Below are positions 1 through 6,225 of a stretch of DNA of 7,348 nucleotides, in pieces. The position numbers were made by a program, and so were the translations under genes. Where the stretch lies: positions 1 to 7,348 of the forward strand of contig JAQBUJ010000144.1 in assembly GCA_027623845.1 (NCBI GenBank). Reading direction: 5' to 3'. Positions within the stretch are counted from its first letter, which is position 1. The number at the start of each line of letters is the position of its first letter. The notes under the pieces were generated by a model that saw only the letters and a program-made list of their open reading frames with translations, did not search any database and was not told the DNA's origin. The DNA comes from Pseudomonadota bacterium. GTDB lineage: Bacteria; Pseudomonadota; Alphaproteobacteria; Thalassobaculales; Thalassobaculaceae.

Positions 1-1019
1 TGTGGATCGGCGGCCGTGATGTGCTCTCCGGGCGGATCACCCCTGGTGAGCTGTCGGCTTTCGTATTTTACGCAATCGTCGTCGCCGGCTCGACCGGGGC
101 CTTGTCGGAAGTGCTTGGAGATCTGCAACGGGCGGCAGGGGCGATGGACCGACTGACCGGTTTGTTGTCGACCCGGGCCGAGATCTCGGCGCCGGCAAAC
201 CCGGTGGCGCTTCCAGTGCCGGCTGAGGGTCGTATCGCCTTCGACGCCGTTACCTTTCACTATCCCAGTCGGCCTGATCAGGCGGCGCTGGAAGCGTTGA
301 CGTTAACGGTTGAACCGGGGGAGACCGTGGCCCTGGTTGGGCCTTCCGGAGCGGGAAAGACCACGGTCTTTCAGCTTCTGCTGCGATTTTACGACCCGAC
401 TTCGGGCGTCCTGCGGTTGGACGGGGTGCCGCTGCTCGACGCGGATCCGGCAGAGGTGCGGGCCCGGATTGGGCTGGTGCCGCAGGATGCGGTAATCTTC
501 TCCGCCGATGTGTCGGAAAACATCCGCTTTGGCCGCCCCGATGCCAGCGACGCCGAAGTTCGGGCGGCGGCCGAGGCTGCGCACGCCATTGAGTTCATCG
601 AGAAATTGCCCGGGGGCTTCGCCAGCCATCTGGGTGAAAAAGGCGTCCGGCTTTCCGGTGGTCAACGCCAGCGGTTGGCCATTGCCCGAGCGATCCTACG
701 GGATCCGGCGGTGCTGCTGCTCGATGAGGCGATAAGCGCCCTCGACGCCGAAAGCGAACGCGCGGTACAGCGGGCTCTGGAACGGATCATGGCCGGACGC
801 ACCACCTTGGTGATCGCCCATCGCCTCTCCACGGTTCTGAGCGCCGACCGGATCGTGGTCTTGCAGGATGGCCGCGCCGTGGCGAGCGGCAGTCATACCG
901 AGTTGCTGGCGAAGAACCCGCTATACGCGCGTTTGGCGGCTTTGCAATTCGGTGTCGAGGAGACGCCCGTAGTATTGCAGAGCCCCGGGGAACTGGAGAC
1001 TCGCGGCGCGGCGGAATAG
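1..1019 (+). CDS. ABC exporter, C-terminal part (end of membrane domain plus ATPase domain); 5' end outside window
   Basis: Half-transporter of the MsbA/multidrug exporter type, in which a membrane domain is fused to an ATPase that dimerises to drive export across the inner membrane; substrate unknown. The reading frame is open to the left edge, and codons before the GTG at 21 encode WIGGRD, which continues the family's last membrane segment, so the gene begins outside. Counting from that GTG, residues 1-48 end the membrane domain (GELSAFVFY, SEVLGDLQRAAGAMDRL) and about 71-310 form the ATPase. All motifs are intact: Walker A GPSGAGKTT (107-115), Q-loop Gln155, signature LSGGQ (211-215), Walker B VLLLDE (231-236), D-loop SALD, H-loop His267. 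The tail after about 310 is not conserved. It ends with TAG 26 bp before the convergent folB-like gene. The exporter identity is firm; the cargo (lipid, drug or peptide) cannot be told from this half. Confidence 0.96.
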   Translation, partial: WIGGRDVLSGRITPGELSAFVFYAIVVAGSTGALSEVLGDLQRAAGAMDRLTGLLSTRAEISAPANPVALPVPAEGRIAFDAVTFHYPSRPDQAALEALTLTVEPGETVALVGPSGAGKTTVFQLLLRFYDPTSGVLRLDGVPLLDADPAEVRARIGLVPQDAVIFSADVSENIRFGRPDASDAEVRAAAEAAHAIEFIEKLPGGFASHLGEKGVRLSGGQRQRLAIARAILRDPAVLLLDEAISALDAESERAVQRALERIMAGRTTLVIAHRLSTVLSADRIVVLQDGRAVASGSHTELLAKNPLYARLAALQFGVEETPVVLQSPGELETRGAAE

Positions 1020-1045
1020 CGCAATCGACAATCGTTAAGCCGGCT

Positions 1046-1474
1046 TTACGCCCGGGTTTTCCTGATCGTGGTGCCGACGCCGTCGCAATCATCGAAGATA
1101 TCGAGCTTTTCAACGTCCACGGCGACCGATTGGACACGGCGGTCGGTCAATGCCAAGTCGGCGACGCGTTCGGCGAATGTCTCGACCAGGATCACATGGC
1201 CCTCGGCGGCCATTTCCTTGATCCGCGAAATCAACGTCTCATAGCAAACCACTTTACGATAAAGCGCATCGCCGAAGCCGCCGGCTGGGTAATCCAAGCT
1301 CAGCTCAACACTGATCGAGACCCGTTGCGGGGTGGTTTTTTCGTGATCGTGAATGCCGATCGACATGGTCAGGACCAAGTTGCGGATTCTGACCGTGTAG
1401 CGGCCTTGTGTGCCAGGGCGTGTCCTTGGCTCAAGAATCCAATCCGCCGCGAGCAGTCCGTCGTCCGGTGCCAT
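1046..1474 (-). CDS. folB: FolB-like dihydroneopterin aldolase
   Basis: Cytosolic enzyme of the tunnelling-fold pterin family. FolB cleaves 7,8-dihydroneopterin to 6-hydroxymethyl-dihydropterin and glycolaldehyde in folate synthesis. The 142-aa protein has about 26 residues of non-conserved N-terminus and then the complete domain: VRIRNLVLTMSIGIHDHEK (28-46), a VSISVEL strand, VCYETL (77-82), VETFAERVADL (97-107) and VAVDVEKLDIF (118-128). Glu45, Tyr79 and Lys123 fit the conserved Glu, Tyr and Lys of FolB; the usual Lys-Pro pair is Lys-Leu here. The ATG at 1474 has a modest GGGA about 8 nt upstream. No other folate gene is in view. The gene lies tail to tail with the ABC gene and is separated from the upstream NIPSNAP gene by a terminator, so it probably has its own promoter in 1475-1602, though I saw no clear one. 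A related FolX-type epimerase or an uncharacterised paralogue is possible. Confidence 0.85.
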   Translation of the reverse strand: MAPDDGLLAADWILEPRTRPGTQGRYTVRIRNLVLTMSIGIHDHEKTTPQRVSISVELSLDYPAGGFGDALYRKVVCYETLISRIKEMAAEGHVILVETFAERVADLALTDRRVQSVAVDVEKLDIFDDCDGVGTTIRKTRA

Positions 1475-1602
1475 CGCGCTTGTCCCAATCGCTATCCGAG
1501 CTAAGGCGGTTCTAGCGCATCACAGTCGATCGGAGTATCGGAAATTCGGCACTCGGTGGCGCGGAGGGGAAAATCAACGCTGAAATCCATGGTTCGAACA
1601 GG

Positions 1603-1636
1603 AAAAAGGCCCGCCAAAACGTTCCGGCGGGCCTTT
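1603..1636 (-). terminator. Intrinsic terminator of the NIPSNAP gene
   Basis: A perfect 11-bp inverted repeat (AAAGGCCCGCC at 1605-1615, GGCGGGCCTTT at 1626-1636) encloses a 10-nt loop. Read on the minus strand, the GC-rich stem runs straight into five T residues (1603-1607), the classic Rho-independent layout. It lies 32 bp past the stop of the NIPSNAP gene that ends at 1668. On the plus strand the stem is followed only by TTTCAGTTT, so termination in that direction would be weaker, and no plus-strand gene reads into it. Confidence 0.9.
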
Positions 1637-1667
1637 CAGTTTGGATCTATAAATTAGAACCTGGGAC

Positions 1668-1994
1668 TCAGCGTTTTGGTTCGGCGTAGAAGTCGACAGG
1701 CTTCATCAACTTGTTGTCCTGGTTGACCAGCGCGCCGAGCTTGGCGCTTTCCTGGGTGTAGGTGACCCAGTCGGGGTCGGCCTGCATCGCGGCGCGCTTG
1801 GCCTCGCGATCGCCGGCATTGTCATAGGCCCAGATGTGAACGTACTGGTTCACATTGCCGGTCTCGGTGAGCAAATAGGCGACCGGCTGGCCGAGATGTT
1901 TGGTCTGCGGGGCCTTGCCGTATTTCTCATAGACCGCCATGTGAGCCTTGATCGTTCCTGGCTTGCAGGTATAGGTGCGGACATCCAGCAGCAT
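1668..1994 (-). CDS. Single-domain NIPSNAP family protein
   Basis: Small 108-aa protein with one NIPSNAP domain (ferredoxin-like alpha-beta barrel fold, dimeric in known relatives). Function in bacteria is not settled; members occur in catabolic loci. Visible family marks are the start MLLDVRTYTCKPG (1-13), NQYVHIWAYDN (49-59), ADPDW (72-76) and QDNKLM (92-97). No signal peptide or membrane segment. I chose the ATG at 1994 because GGGAG (2001-2005) sits 6 nt upstream and because the domain starts there; a GTG at 2009 would add five residues and would overlap that binding site. It is the last gene of the minus-strand run and is followed by a strong terminator. It shares QDN(K/R)LM with the first domain of the 5533-6168 protein and ADPDW with that protein's second domain, so the two genes are paralogues. 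Confidence 0.9.
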   Translation of the reverse strand: MLLDVRTYTCKPGTIKAHMAVYEKYGKAPQTKHLGQPVAYLLTETGNVNQYVHIWAYDNAGDREAKRAAMQADPDWVTYTQESAKLGALVNQDNKLMKPVDFYAEPKR

Positions 1995-2000
1995 CGTTTT

Positions 2001-2005
2001 CTCCC
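2001..2005 (-). promoter_or_regulatory. Ribosome binding site that sets the NIPSNAP start
   Basis: On the minus strand this reads GGGAG, 6 nt before the ATG at 1994. It favours that ATG over the in-frame GTG at 2009, which precedes the site. Confidence 0.7.
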
Positions 2006-2121
2006 ACACTGATAGGGGCGCCGCGCGGGCGCGTTTTGGTTTGGTCGCGCACGATAACGTCAGATCGCCCGGGTGTCTTCCATTCGCTGGCGAGATTTTC
2101 CGTAATCCGGCTGGTGGTTGA

Positions 2122-3006
2122 TTAGCCGGCTGATGTCGTCGTCGCGGCGGCGCGTCGCCGGGGCGCCGGTTTCGCTGGCGTTGGGTTCTTGATCTCGACC
2201 ACGCGCTGGGGGAAGGGAATTTCGATACCGGCAGTATCCAGGCCTTGTTTCACGCCTTTGTTCATGTCGCAGAGAACCTGCCAATAGTCGGCGGCGTTGA
2301 CCCAGAACCTGAAACCAAGATTGACCGAGCTGTCAGCGAGTTCGCGCACCGAGAGATGCACTGCCGGGTCCTCGAGAACGCGGCTATCGGCGCTGGCTAA
2401 TTTGCCAAGCACGTCAAAGGCCTGATCAATATCGGCGCCGTAACCGATACCGACGATGATGTCGATCCGCCGGGTGCCATGGCGGCTGAAATTGGTGATC
2501 GCGCCGCCGATGATGGCGCTGTTGGGGACGCTGATGAAGACATTGTCAGGCGTCGCTAGCTCGGTGCCGAACAGGCCAACCTCCTTGATCGTGCCAGCCC
2601 GGCCGCCGGCCTCGACATAGTCGCCGACCTTGAACGGGCGCAGGACCAGGATCATCACGCCGGCGGCGACATTGGACAGGGTGCCCTGCAAGGCCAGACC
2701 GATGGCCAGGCCGGCGGCGCCAAGCACGGCGATGACGCTGGTGGTTTCCACGCCAAACTGGTTGAGCACTGCGACGATGGTGATGATGAGGACGAAATAG
2801 CGAACGATCGAAGACGCCAACGGTTTTAAGGTCGTGTCCATCCAGTTGGCCCGATCCGCCGCCGCACGGGTGACCCGGGCGGCCCAACCGGCGACGATCC
2901 AGCCGATGACAAGGATTAGGATGGCGCCTACGACATCGAGACCGTAGGTGGTCAGCAACAGTTGGATCTCATTTCCGACCGAGCTGATTTGTTTTTCAAC
3001 GTCCAT
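2122..3006 (-). CDS. mscS: Small-conductance mechanosensitive channel MscS
   Basis: Inner-membrane heptameric channel that opens under membrane tension and releases solutes during hypo-osmotic shock. The 294-aa length is close to E. coli MscS (286). Membrane segments lie at about 25-45 (GAILILVIGWIVAGW), 66-84 and 88-122. The last is the pore helix TM3, with SVIAVLGAAGLAIGLALQG (90-108) nearly identical to E. coli. Leu100 and Leu104 align with the hydrophobic gate residues, and Gln107-Gly108 with the Gln112-Gly113 hinge. RPFKVGDYVEAGG (123-135), ISVPNSAIIGGAITNFSR (158-175) and the alpha/beta C-terminal domain to AGIEIPFPQ (259-267) complete the channel. An Ala/Pro/Arg-rich tail (276-294) is extra. 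GGAGAA at 3012-3017 supports the ATG at 3006. It lies 140 bp downstream of the methyltransferase, so it may have its own promoter; no clear operon partner for osmotic stress is seen. Confidence 0.96.
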   Translation of the reverse strand: MDVEKQISSVGNEIQLLLTTYGLDVVGAILILVIGWIVAGWAARVTRAAADRANWMDTTLKPLASSIVRYFVLIITIVAVLNQFGVETTSVIAVLGAAGLAIGLALQGTLSNVAAGVMILVLRPFKVGDYVEAGGRAGTIKEVGLFGTELATPDNVFISVPNSAIIGGAITNFSRHGTRRIDIIVGIGYGADIDQAFDVLGKLASADSRVLEDPAVHLSVRELADSSVNLGFRFWVNAADYWQVLCDMNKGVKQGLDTAGIEIPFPQRVVEIKNPTPAKPAPRRRAAATTTSAG

Positions 3007-3146
3007 GGCTGTTCTCCGGGCGCGAGTCGTTATGTTTGAAGCGGCGACGATTTCCGGCTCTATAGCGAAGAAGCGGCTTGAGGTCCGTAAGAATCGACAC
3101 CCCTTGCGCCAGGGCGAAAATGCCGGGCGCGAAAACGATTGAGAGA

Positions 3147-3980
3147 CTATGCCGGTTTTACGGCTTTCAGCGAATACGACAGGGGAATATTCGGTCGGTC
3201 GTCCGGCATCCGATACTGACGAGGCTGGCCCGGGACGAGATACGGCATGGCCCGCCAGGTGATCTCCTGATGCTCATGCAGAAACTCAAGGCGAAGCCCG
3301 GCGTCGATCAAGCTGGTGACCACCTCGCCGACGGGATGGATCCATTCATGAGTCTCTGTCACCGCCAGCGTGGTCCGGTTGTCGGAATAGGCGGTCGGGG
3401 TGTCGAAGCGGATTGGGTCGGGTTTGTGGAAATAGGGGTAGCGGACCCGCACGGTGTCATCCGTGTTCTCATCCTCGATGGTGTTCATCACCGGGTGCGC
3501 CTCGGCCAGATAGAACCAGCCGCCGGGTTTGAGAAAATGCGACACCACCCTGGCCCAACCTTGGATATCCGGTAACCAGTTGAGCGCGCCCCAGCTGACG
3601 AATACCGCGTCGAAAGTCGCGTCGATCAACGCCGGCGCCTGGTAGAGGTCACCTTGAATGAAGCGGGCGTCGATACCCGCCTTACCGGCTAGCCAGCGCG
3701 CCTTTTCGATCGCGGCGGCGGAATAGTCGAACCCGGTCACCGTGGCGCCTCTGCGGGCCAGCATCAGCGTGTCCATGCCGAAATGGCATTGCAGGTGCAA
3801 TAACGAGAGACCGGCGACATCGTCAAGCTCGCTGAGCTCGATCGGATGCAGATCCCGCTCGCCTTGCAGGAATGCTTTGATGTCGTACCCGTCATAGCCG
3901 TCGGTATCGGCGTTCACCGCAACCAGCGCGTCCCAATAACGGCGGTTAAGGTCTTTTTCCTTGGAATAGTCGCTAGCCAT
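3147..3980 (-). CDS. Class I SAM-dependent methyltransferase, substrate unknown
   Basis: Soluble 277-aa methyltransferase with a Rossmann-like fold that moves a methyl group from S-adenosylmethionine to an unidentified acceptor. The SAM-binding region is LLHLQCHFGMDTLMLARRGA (60-79), followed by the acidic strand end TGFDYS (82-87, Asp85), ARFIQGDLY (105-113), FDAVFVSWGALNWLPDI (123-139) and LKPGGWFYLAE (150-160). Motif I is not the usual GxGxG but HLQCHFGMDTL, a variant I recall from one clade of bacterial methyltransferases. The C-terminal third (about 165-277) is rich in Tyr, Pro and Trp and probably forms a substrate lid. AAGGG at 3988-3992, 7 nt upstream, supports the ATG at 3980. It starts 27 bp after the stop of the threonine-synthase-like gene, so the two are very likely co-transcribed and may share a pathway. 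No residues specific to ubiquinone, tellurite or lipid methylation stand out. Confidence 0.88.
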   Translation of the reverse strand: MASDYSKEKDLNRRYWDALVAVNADTDGYDGYDIKAFLQGERDLHPIELSELDDVAGLSLLHLQCHFGMDTLMLARRGATVTGFDYSAAAIEKARWLAGKAGIDARFIQGDLYQAPALIDATFDAVFVSWGALNWLPDIQGWARVVSHFLKPGGWFYLAEAHPVMNTIEDENTDDTVRVRYPYFHKPDPIRFDTPTAYSDNRTTLAVTETHEWIHPVGEVVTSLIDAGLRLEFLHEHQEITWRAMPYLVPGQPRQYRMPDDRPNIPLSYSLKAVKPA

Positions 3981-4007
3981 GACGAGCCCTTTGGAGGCGC
4001 CGGTCGG

Positions 4008-5252
4008 TTACGCCATGGAGGCGTAATCGATCGGCTGGTGGCGATCCAGGGCGCGGTCCACCTGGGGCATCGGGTATTTGAGTCCGGTCGCGCAATTGTA
4101 GAGTACGACTTTGTCGCTGCCGGTCACCCGGCCATCGGCCAGGGCTTCTTTATAGGCGGCGAATGTCGCGGCGCCCTCGGGGCACAGCAACAAACCTTCT
4201 TCGCGCGCCACTTCGTCTCGGGCGGCGAAGATCGCTTCATCGGTCACCGCGATCGCAAAACCACCGGAATCGCGAACCGCGCGCAGGATCAGGAAATCGC
4301 CGACTGCGACCGGCACCCGGATTCCGGCGGCCCCGGTATGGGCGTTTTCCCATACCGGGGCGTGCTCAACCCCGTCCTCATACGCCTTTACGATCGGGGC
4401 GCATCCCGTCGCCTGCACGGCGATCATCCGCGGGCGTTTGCTGCTGATCCAGCCCATCGCTTCGAGTTCCTCGAAAACCTTCCACATGCCGATCAGGCCG
4501 GTGCCGCCGCCCGTGGGATAGAAGATCGCGTCCGGCAACTCCCAACCCATCTGTTCGGCTATTTCCAGCCCCATAGTCTTCTTACCTTCGATGCGGTAGG
4601 GCTCCTTCAAGGTTGAGACGTCGAACCAACCGGCGGTTTCCTTGCCGTCGCCGACGATCTTCCCGCAATCATTGATCAAGCCATTGACCCGATAGACGGT
4701 GGCGCCCTGCAGTTCGATCTCCGATACGTTGACCTCGGGCGTGTCGTCAGGGCAAAAAATCGTCGTGCGCAATCCGGAATGGCTGGCATAGGCGGCCATC
4801 GCGGCGCCGGCATTGCCGTTGGTCGGCATGGCGAGATGGCTGAGGCCGAGTTCCTTGGCCATGGCGACGGCCAAAGCCAGCCCGCGCGCCTTAAAGGAGC
4901 CGGTCGGCAGGCGGCCTTCGTCCTTGACGATAATTTCACCGGTCCCGACGCCCAACTTCTTGGCCAGCCGGGGCATTGAGATCAACGGGGTCATCACCTC
5001 GCCCAACTCGACGACGTTTTCGGTTTTGGTGACCGGCAGGAATTCGCGGTACTTCCAGAACCCGCCCTTGCGTTCGGCCAGCATCTCTTTGGTCACCGCC
5101 TTGGCCAGGGCGTCCAGATCATAGCGCACCAGCAGTGGGCGACCGACCTTGGACAAACCGTGGAGTTTTCCAGCTTCGTAATGCTCCCCGTTCATCGAGC
5201 ATTCCAGATGGGTGACGAAGTTGGGATATTCTTGGGGCGTCGCATTCACCAC
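4008..5252 (-). CDS. thrC: Threonine synthase-like PLP-dependent enzyme (fold type II)
   Basis: Threonine synthase converts O-phosphohomoserine to threonine and phosphate with pyridoxal phosphate. The 414-aa protein has the family layout: N-terminal THLECS...GRPLLVRYDLDAL (14-49), substrate loop GEVMTPLISMPRLAKKLG (84-101), the PLP lysine in PTGSFKARG (116-124, Lys121), the PTNGNAGAA loop (143-151), the phosphate-binding PTGGGTG (246-252) and CPEGAAT (358-364 region). The N-terminal zinc knuckle seen in many relatives is degenerate: only Cys18 remains. The start is a tandem GTG-GTG (5252, 5249) with GGAAGGA at 5260-5266, 7 nt upstream; the next ATG (residue 20) would cut into conserved sequence. 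It is the first gene of the minus-strand run and lies 27 bp before the methyltransferase. Related fold-type-II lyases and dehydratases look similar, so the gene symbol rests on overall resemblance, not proof of substrate. Confidence 0.85.
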   Translation of the reverse strand: MVNATPQEYPNFVTHLECSMNGEHYEAGKLHGLSKVGRPLLVRYDLDALAKAVTKEMLAERKGGFWKYREFLPVTKTENVVELGEVMTPLISMPRLAKKLGVGTGEIIVKDEGRLPTGSFKARGLALAVAMAKELGLSHLAMPTNGNAGAAMAAYASHSGLRTTIFCPDDTPEVNVSEIELQGATVYRVNGLINDCGKIVGDGKETAGWFDVSTLKEPYRIEGKKTMGLEIAEQMGWELPDAIFYPTGGGTGLIGMWKVFEELEAMGWISSKRPRMIAVQATGCAPIVKAYEDGVEHAPVWENAHTGAAGIRVPVAVGDFLILRAVRDSGGFAIAVTDEAIFAARDEVAREEGLLLCPEGAATFAAYKEALADGRVTGSDKVVLYNCATGLKYPMPQVDRALDRHQPIDYASMA

Positions 5253-5259
5253 GGTTTGG

Positions 5260-5266
5260 TCCTTCC
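5260..5266 (-). promoter_or_regulatory. Ribosome binding site for a GTG start
   Basis: GGAAGGA on the minus strand, 7 nt before the GTG-GTG pair that starts the threonine-synthase-like gene. It is the main support for a non-ATG start, since no in-frame ATG lies nearby. Confidence 0.65.
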
Positions 5267-5520
5267 GAATAAAGTCTGGTCAATGATCTGCCGACCCCGG
5301 CGACGAAAGACAAGCAATACTTACCTTAACGGTGAACGACGACGAACAGGGTTTGACCAACGCCAAAAGTTGTCGCTGGTTTTCGCGCGGTTTCTCTATC
5401 GCCGTGGCGGGGTTGATCTCGTATAGGTTTTGCGCGGCGCTGCTACAGCAGTCGGTTCACCTGGAGAGTGCTTTTGTGCCAGGATCGCCGCGACCCAGAC
5501 GCCGTTCGGGCGCCACTATC

Positions 5521-5525
5521 GGAGG
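5521..5525 (+). promoter_or_regulatory. Ribosome binding site that sets the tandem NIPSNAP start
   Basis: GGAGG lies 7 nt before the ATG at 5533. It decides between this ATG, where the NIPSNAP domain begins, and upstream in-frame starts as far as 5332 that have no such site. Confidence 0.85.
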
Positions 5526-5532
5526 TTACCCA

Positions 5533-6168
5533 ATGCTCTATGAATTTCGCACCTACACGACCGGGCCAGGTAAGGCGCCACTGCTGGCCAAATATTCCGC
5601 CGAGATCGGTCGACCGATCCGCGGCGATGATCATGGCAAGCTTGAGGGGTATTGGCTGACCGAGATCGGGCCGCTGAACCAGGTCATGCATCTATGGTCC
5701 TATAATGACATGAACCACCGGGCCGAGGTGAAGGCGAAGCTTGGGACCAACGCGGCTTGGCGCAATGAGTATTTGACCAAGGCCGGTCCGCTGATCATTC
5801 GCCAGGACAACCGGCTGATGTTCGCCACCAAGCCGCTGACCAAGCCGGAGACCGAAGGGAACATCTACGAATATCGCTTTTATCGCTGCAAGGTCGGCAA
5901 GGCCAAGGTTTTCGCCGATGCAATCACCGCGGCGATGCCGGTGCGCGAGCGGCATTCGAAGAATGTGTGTATTTGGCAGACCGATACCGGTCAGCCGAAC
6001 GAGGTCTCGCATCTCTGGGCCTACAAGGATCTGAACCACCGGGCCGAAGCACGCGCCGCCGCCGCCGCTGATCCGGATTGGCAGGCCTTCCTGAAGGACG
6101 GCCCGGATCGGCTCGAGGAAATGCACTCCACGATCCTGGTGCCCTGGAGCCATTCACCGCTGAAATAA
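5533..6168 (+). CDS. Tandem two-domain NIPSNAP family protein
   Basis: A 211-aa soluble protein made of two NIPSNAP domains in a row, at about 1-100 and 109-208. Each opens with a Tyr-Glu-Phe/Tyr-Arg strand (LYEFRTY at 2-8, IYEYRFY at 111-117) and carries the same core block: NQVMHLWSYNDMNHRAE (49-65) and NEVSHLWAYKDLNHRAE (156-172). Domain 1 then has QDNRLM (91-96); domain 2 has ADPDW (179-183) and ends in the ILVPWSHSP pattern (201-209) common at NIPSNAP C-termini. No catalytic residue set is known for the family, so no reaction is proposed. The ATG at 5533 is fixed by GGAGG 7 nt upstream. It is transcribed away from the threonine-synthase-like gene and converges with the 2-hydroxyacid dehydrogenase 57 bp on. 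Two fused domains probably mimic the dimer that single-domain members form. Confidence 0.92.
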   Translation: MLYEFRTYTTGPGKAPLLAKYSAEIGRPIRGDDHGKLEGYWLTEIGPLNQVMHLWSYNDMNHRAEVKAKLGTNAAWRNEYLTKAGPLIIRQDNRLMFATKPLTKPETEGNIYEYRFYRCKVGKAKVFADAITAAMPVRERHSKNVCIWQTDTGQPNEVSHLWAYKDLNHRAEARAAAAADPDWQAFLKDGPDRLEEMHSTILVPWSHSPLK

Positions 6169-6220
6169 GAGACATCGGTGCCCAGAGGCGATCACCCGCC
6201 GCCTCTGGGCCGCCGTCTCT
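6168..6220. terminator. Long hairpin between convergent genes, probable bidirectional terminator
   Basis: A perfect 11-bp stem (GCCCAGAGGCG at 6180-6190, CGCCTCTGGGC at 6200-6210) has a 9-nt loop. Outside it, AGAGAC (6168-6173) pairs with GTCTCT (6215-6220), so the hairpin spans nearly the whole 57-bp gap between two convergent stops. There is no good T run on either strand, so it may act as a transcription pause or a 3'-end stabiliser rather than a classic terminator. Confidence 0.6.
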
Positions 6221-6225
6221 CTGAT

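Larger units (their letters stand above)
5253..5532. promoter_or_regulatory. Divergent intergenic region, expected promoters for both flanking genes
   Basis: This 280-bp stretch separates the starts of the minus-strand threonine-synthase-like gene and the plus-strand tandem NIPSNAP gene, so promoters in both directions are expected here. I see no textbook -35/-10 pair. Weak candidates are TTGTCT followed by GATCAT on the minus strand (19-nt spacing) and TTGATC at 5413-5418 on the plus strand. A short inverted repeat CTGCT-AC-AGCAG lies at 5440-5451 and could be an operator. The plus-strand frame of the NIPSNAP gene stays open back to a GTG at 5332, but the translation there is unlike protein of this family and has no binding site. 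Confidence 0.5.

Noticed and set aside
1037..1046. Palindrome AAGCCGGCTT between the convergent ABC and FolB-like genes
   Set aside because: It has no loop and no T run, so it is not a credible terminator; short palindromes are common in such sequence.
1130..1504. 124-residue open frame on the plus strand
   Set aside because: Antisense to the whole FolB-like gene; no binding site or recognisable motif.
1576..1595. GGTTCGAAC resembling a tRNA T-loop
   Set aside because: The flanking bases do not form a T stem, and no acceptor or anticodon arm can be folded around it.
2107..2129. CCGGCT...AGCCGG inverted repeat at the mscS stop codon
   Set aside because: Only 6 bp, overlaps the stop codon and is not followed by T residues; could arise by chance in GC-rich DNA.
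3106..3130. Inverted repeat GCGCC...GGCGC between the methyltransferase and mscS
   Set aside because: Only a 5-bp stem with mismatches inside and no T run on the minus strand, too weak to call a terminator.
3846..4616. 256-residue open frame on the plus strand
   Set aside because: It lies opposite the threonine-synthase-like and methyltransferase genes, whose motifs are clear; its translation matches no family I know and looks like a GC-rich antisense shadow.
5332..5532. 67-residue N-terminal extension of the tandem NIPSNAP gene from a GTG
   Set aside because: No ribosome binding site, the translation does not resemble the family, and a strong GGAGG precedes the ATG at 5533 where the domain starts.
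5692..6153. 153-residue open frame on the minus strand
   Set aside because: Antisense to the NIPSNAP repeats; its internal repetition merely mirrors the duplicated domain on the other strand.
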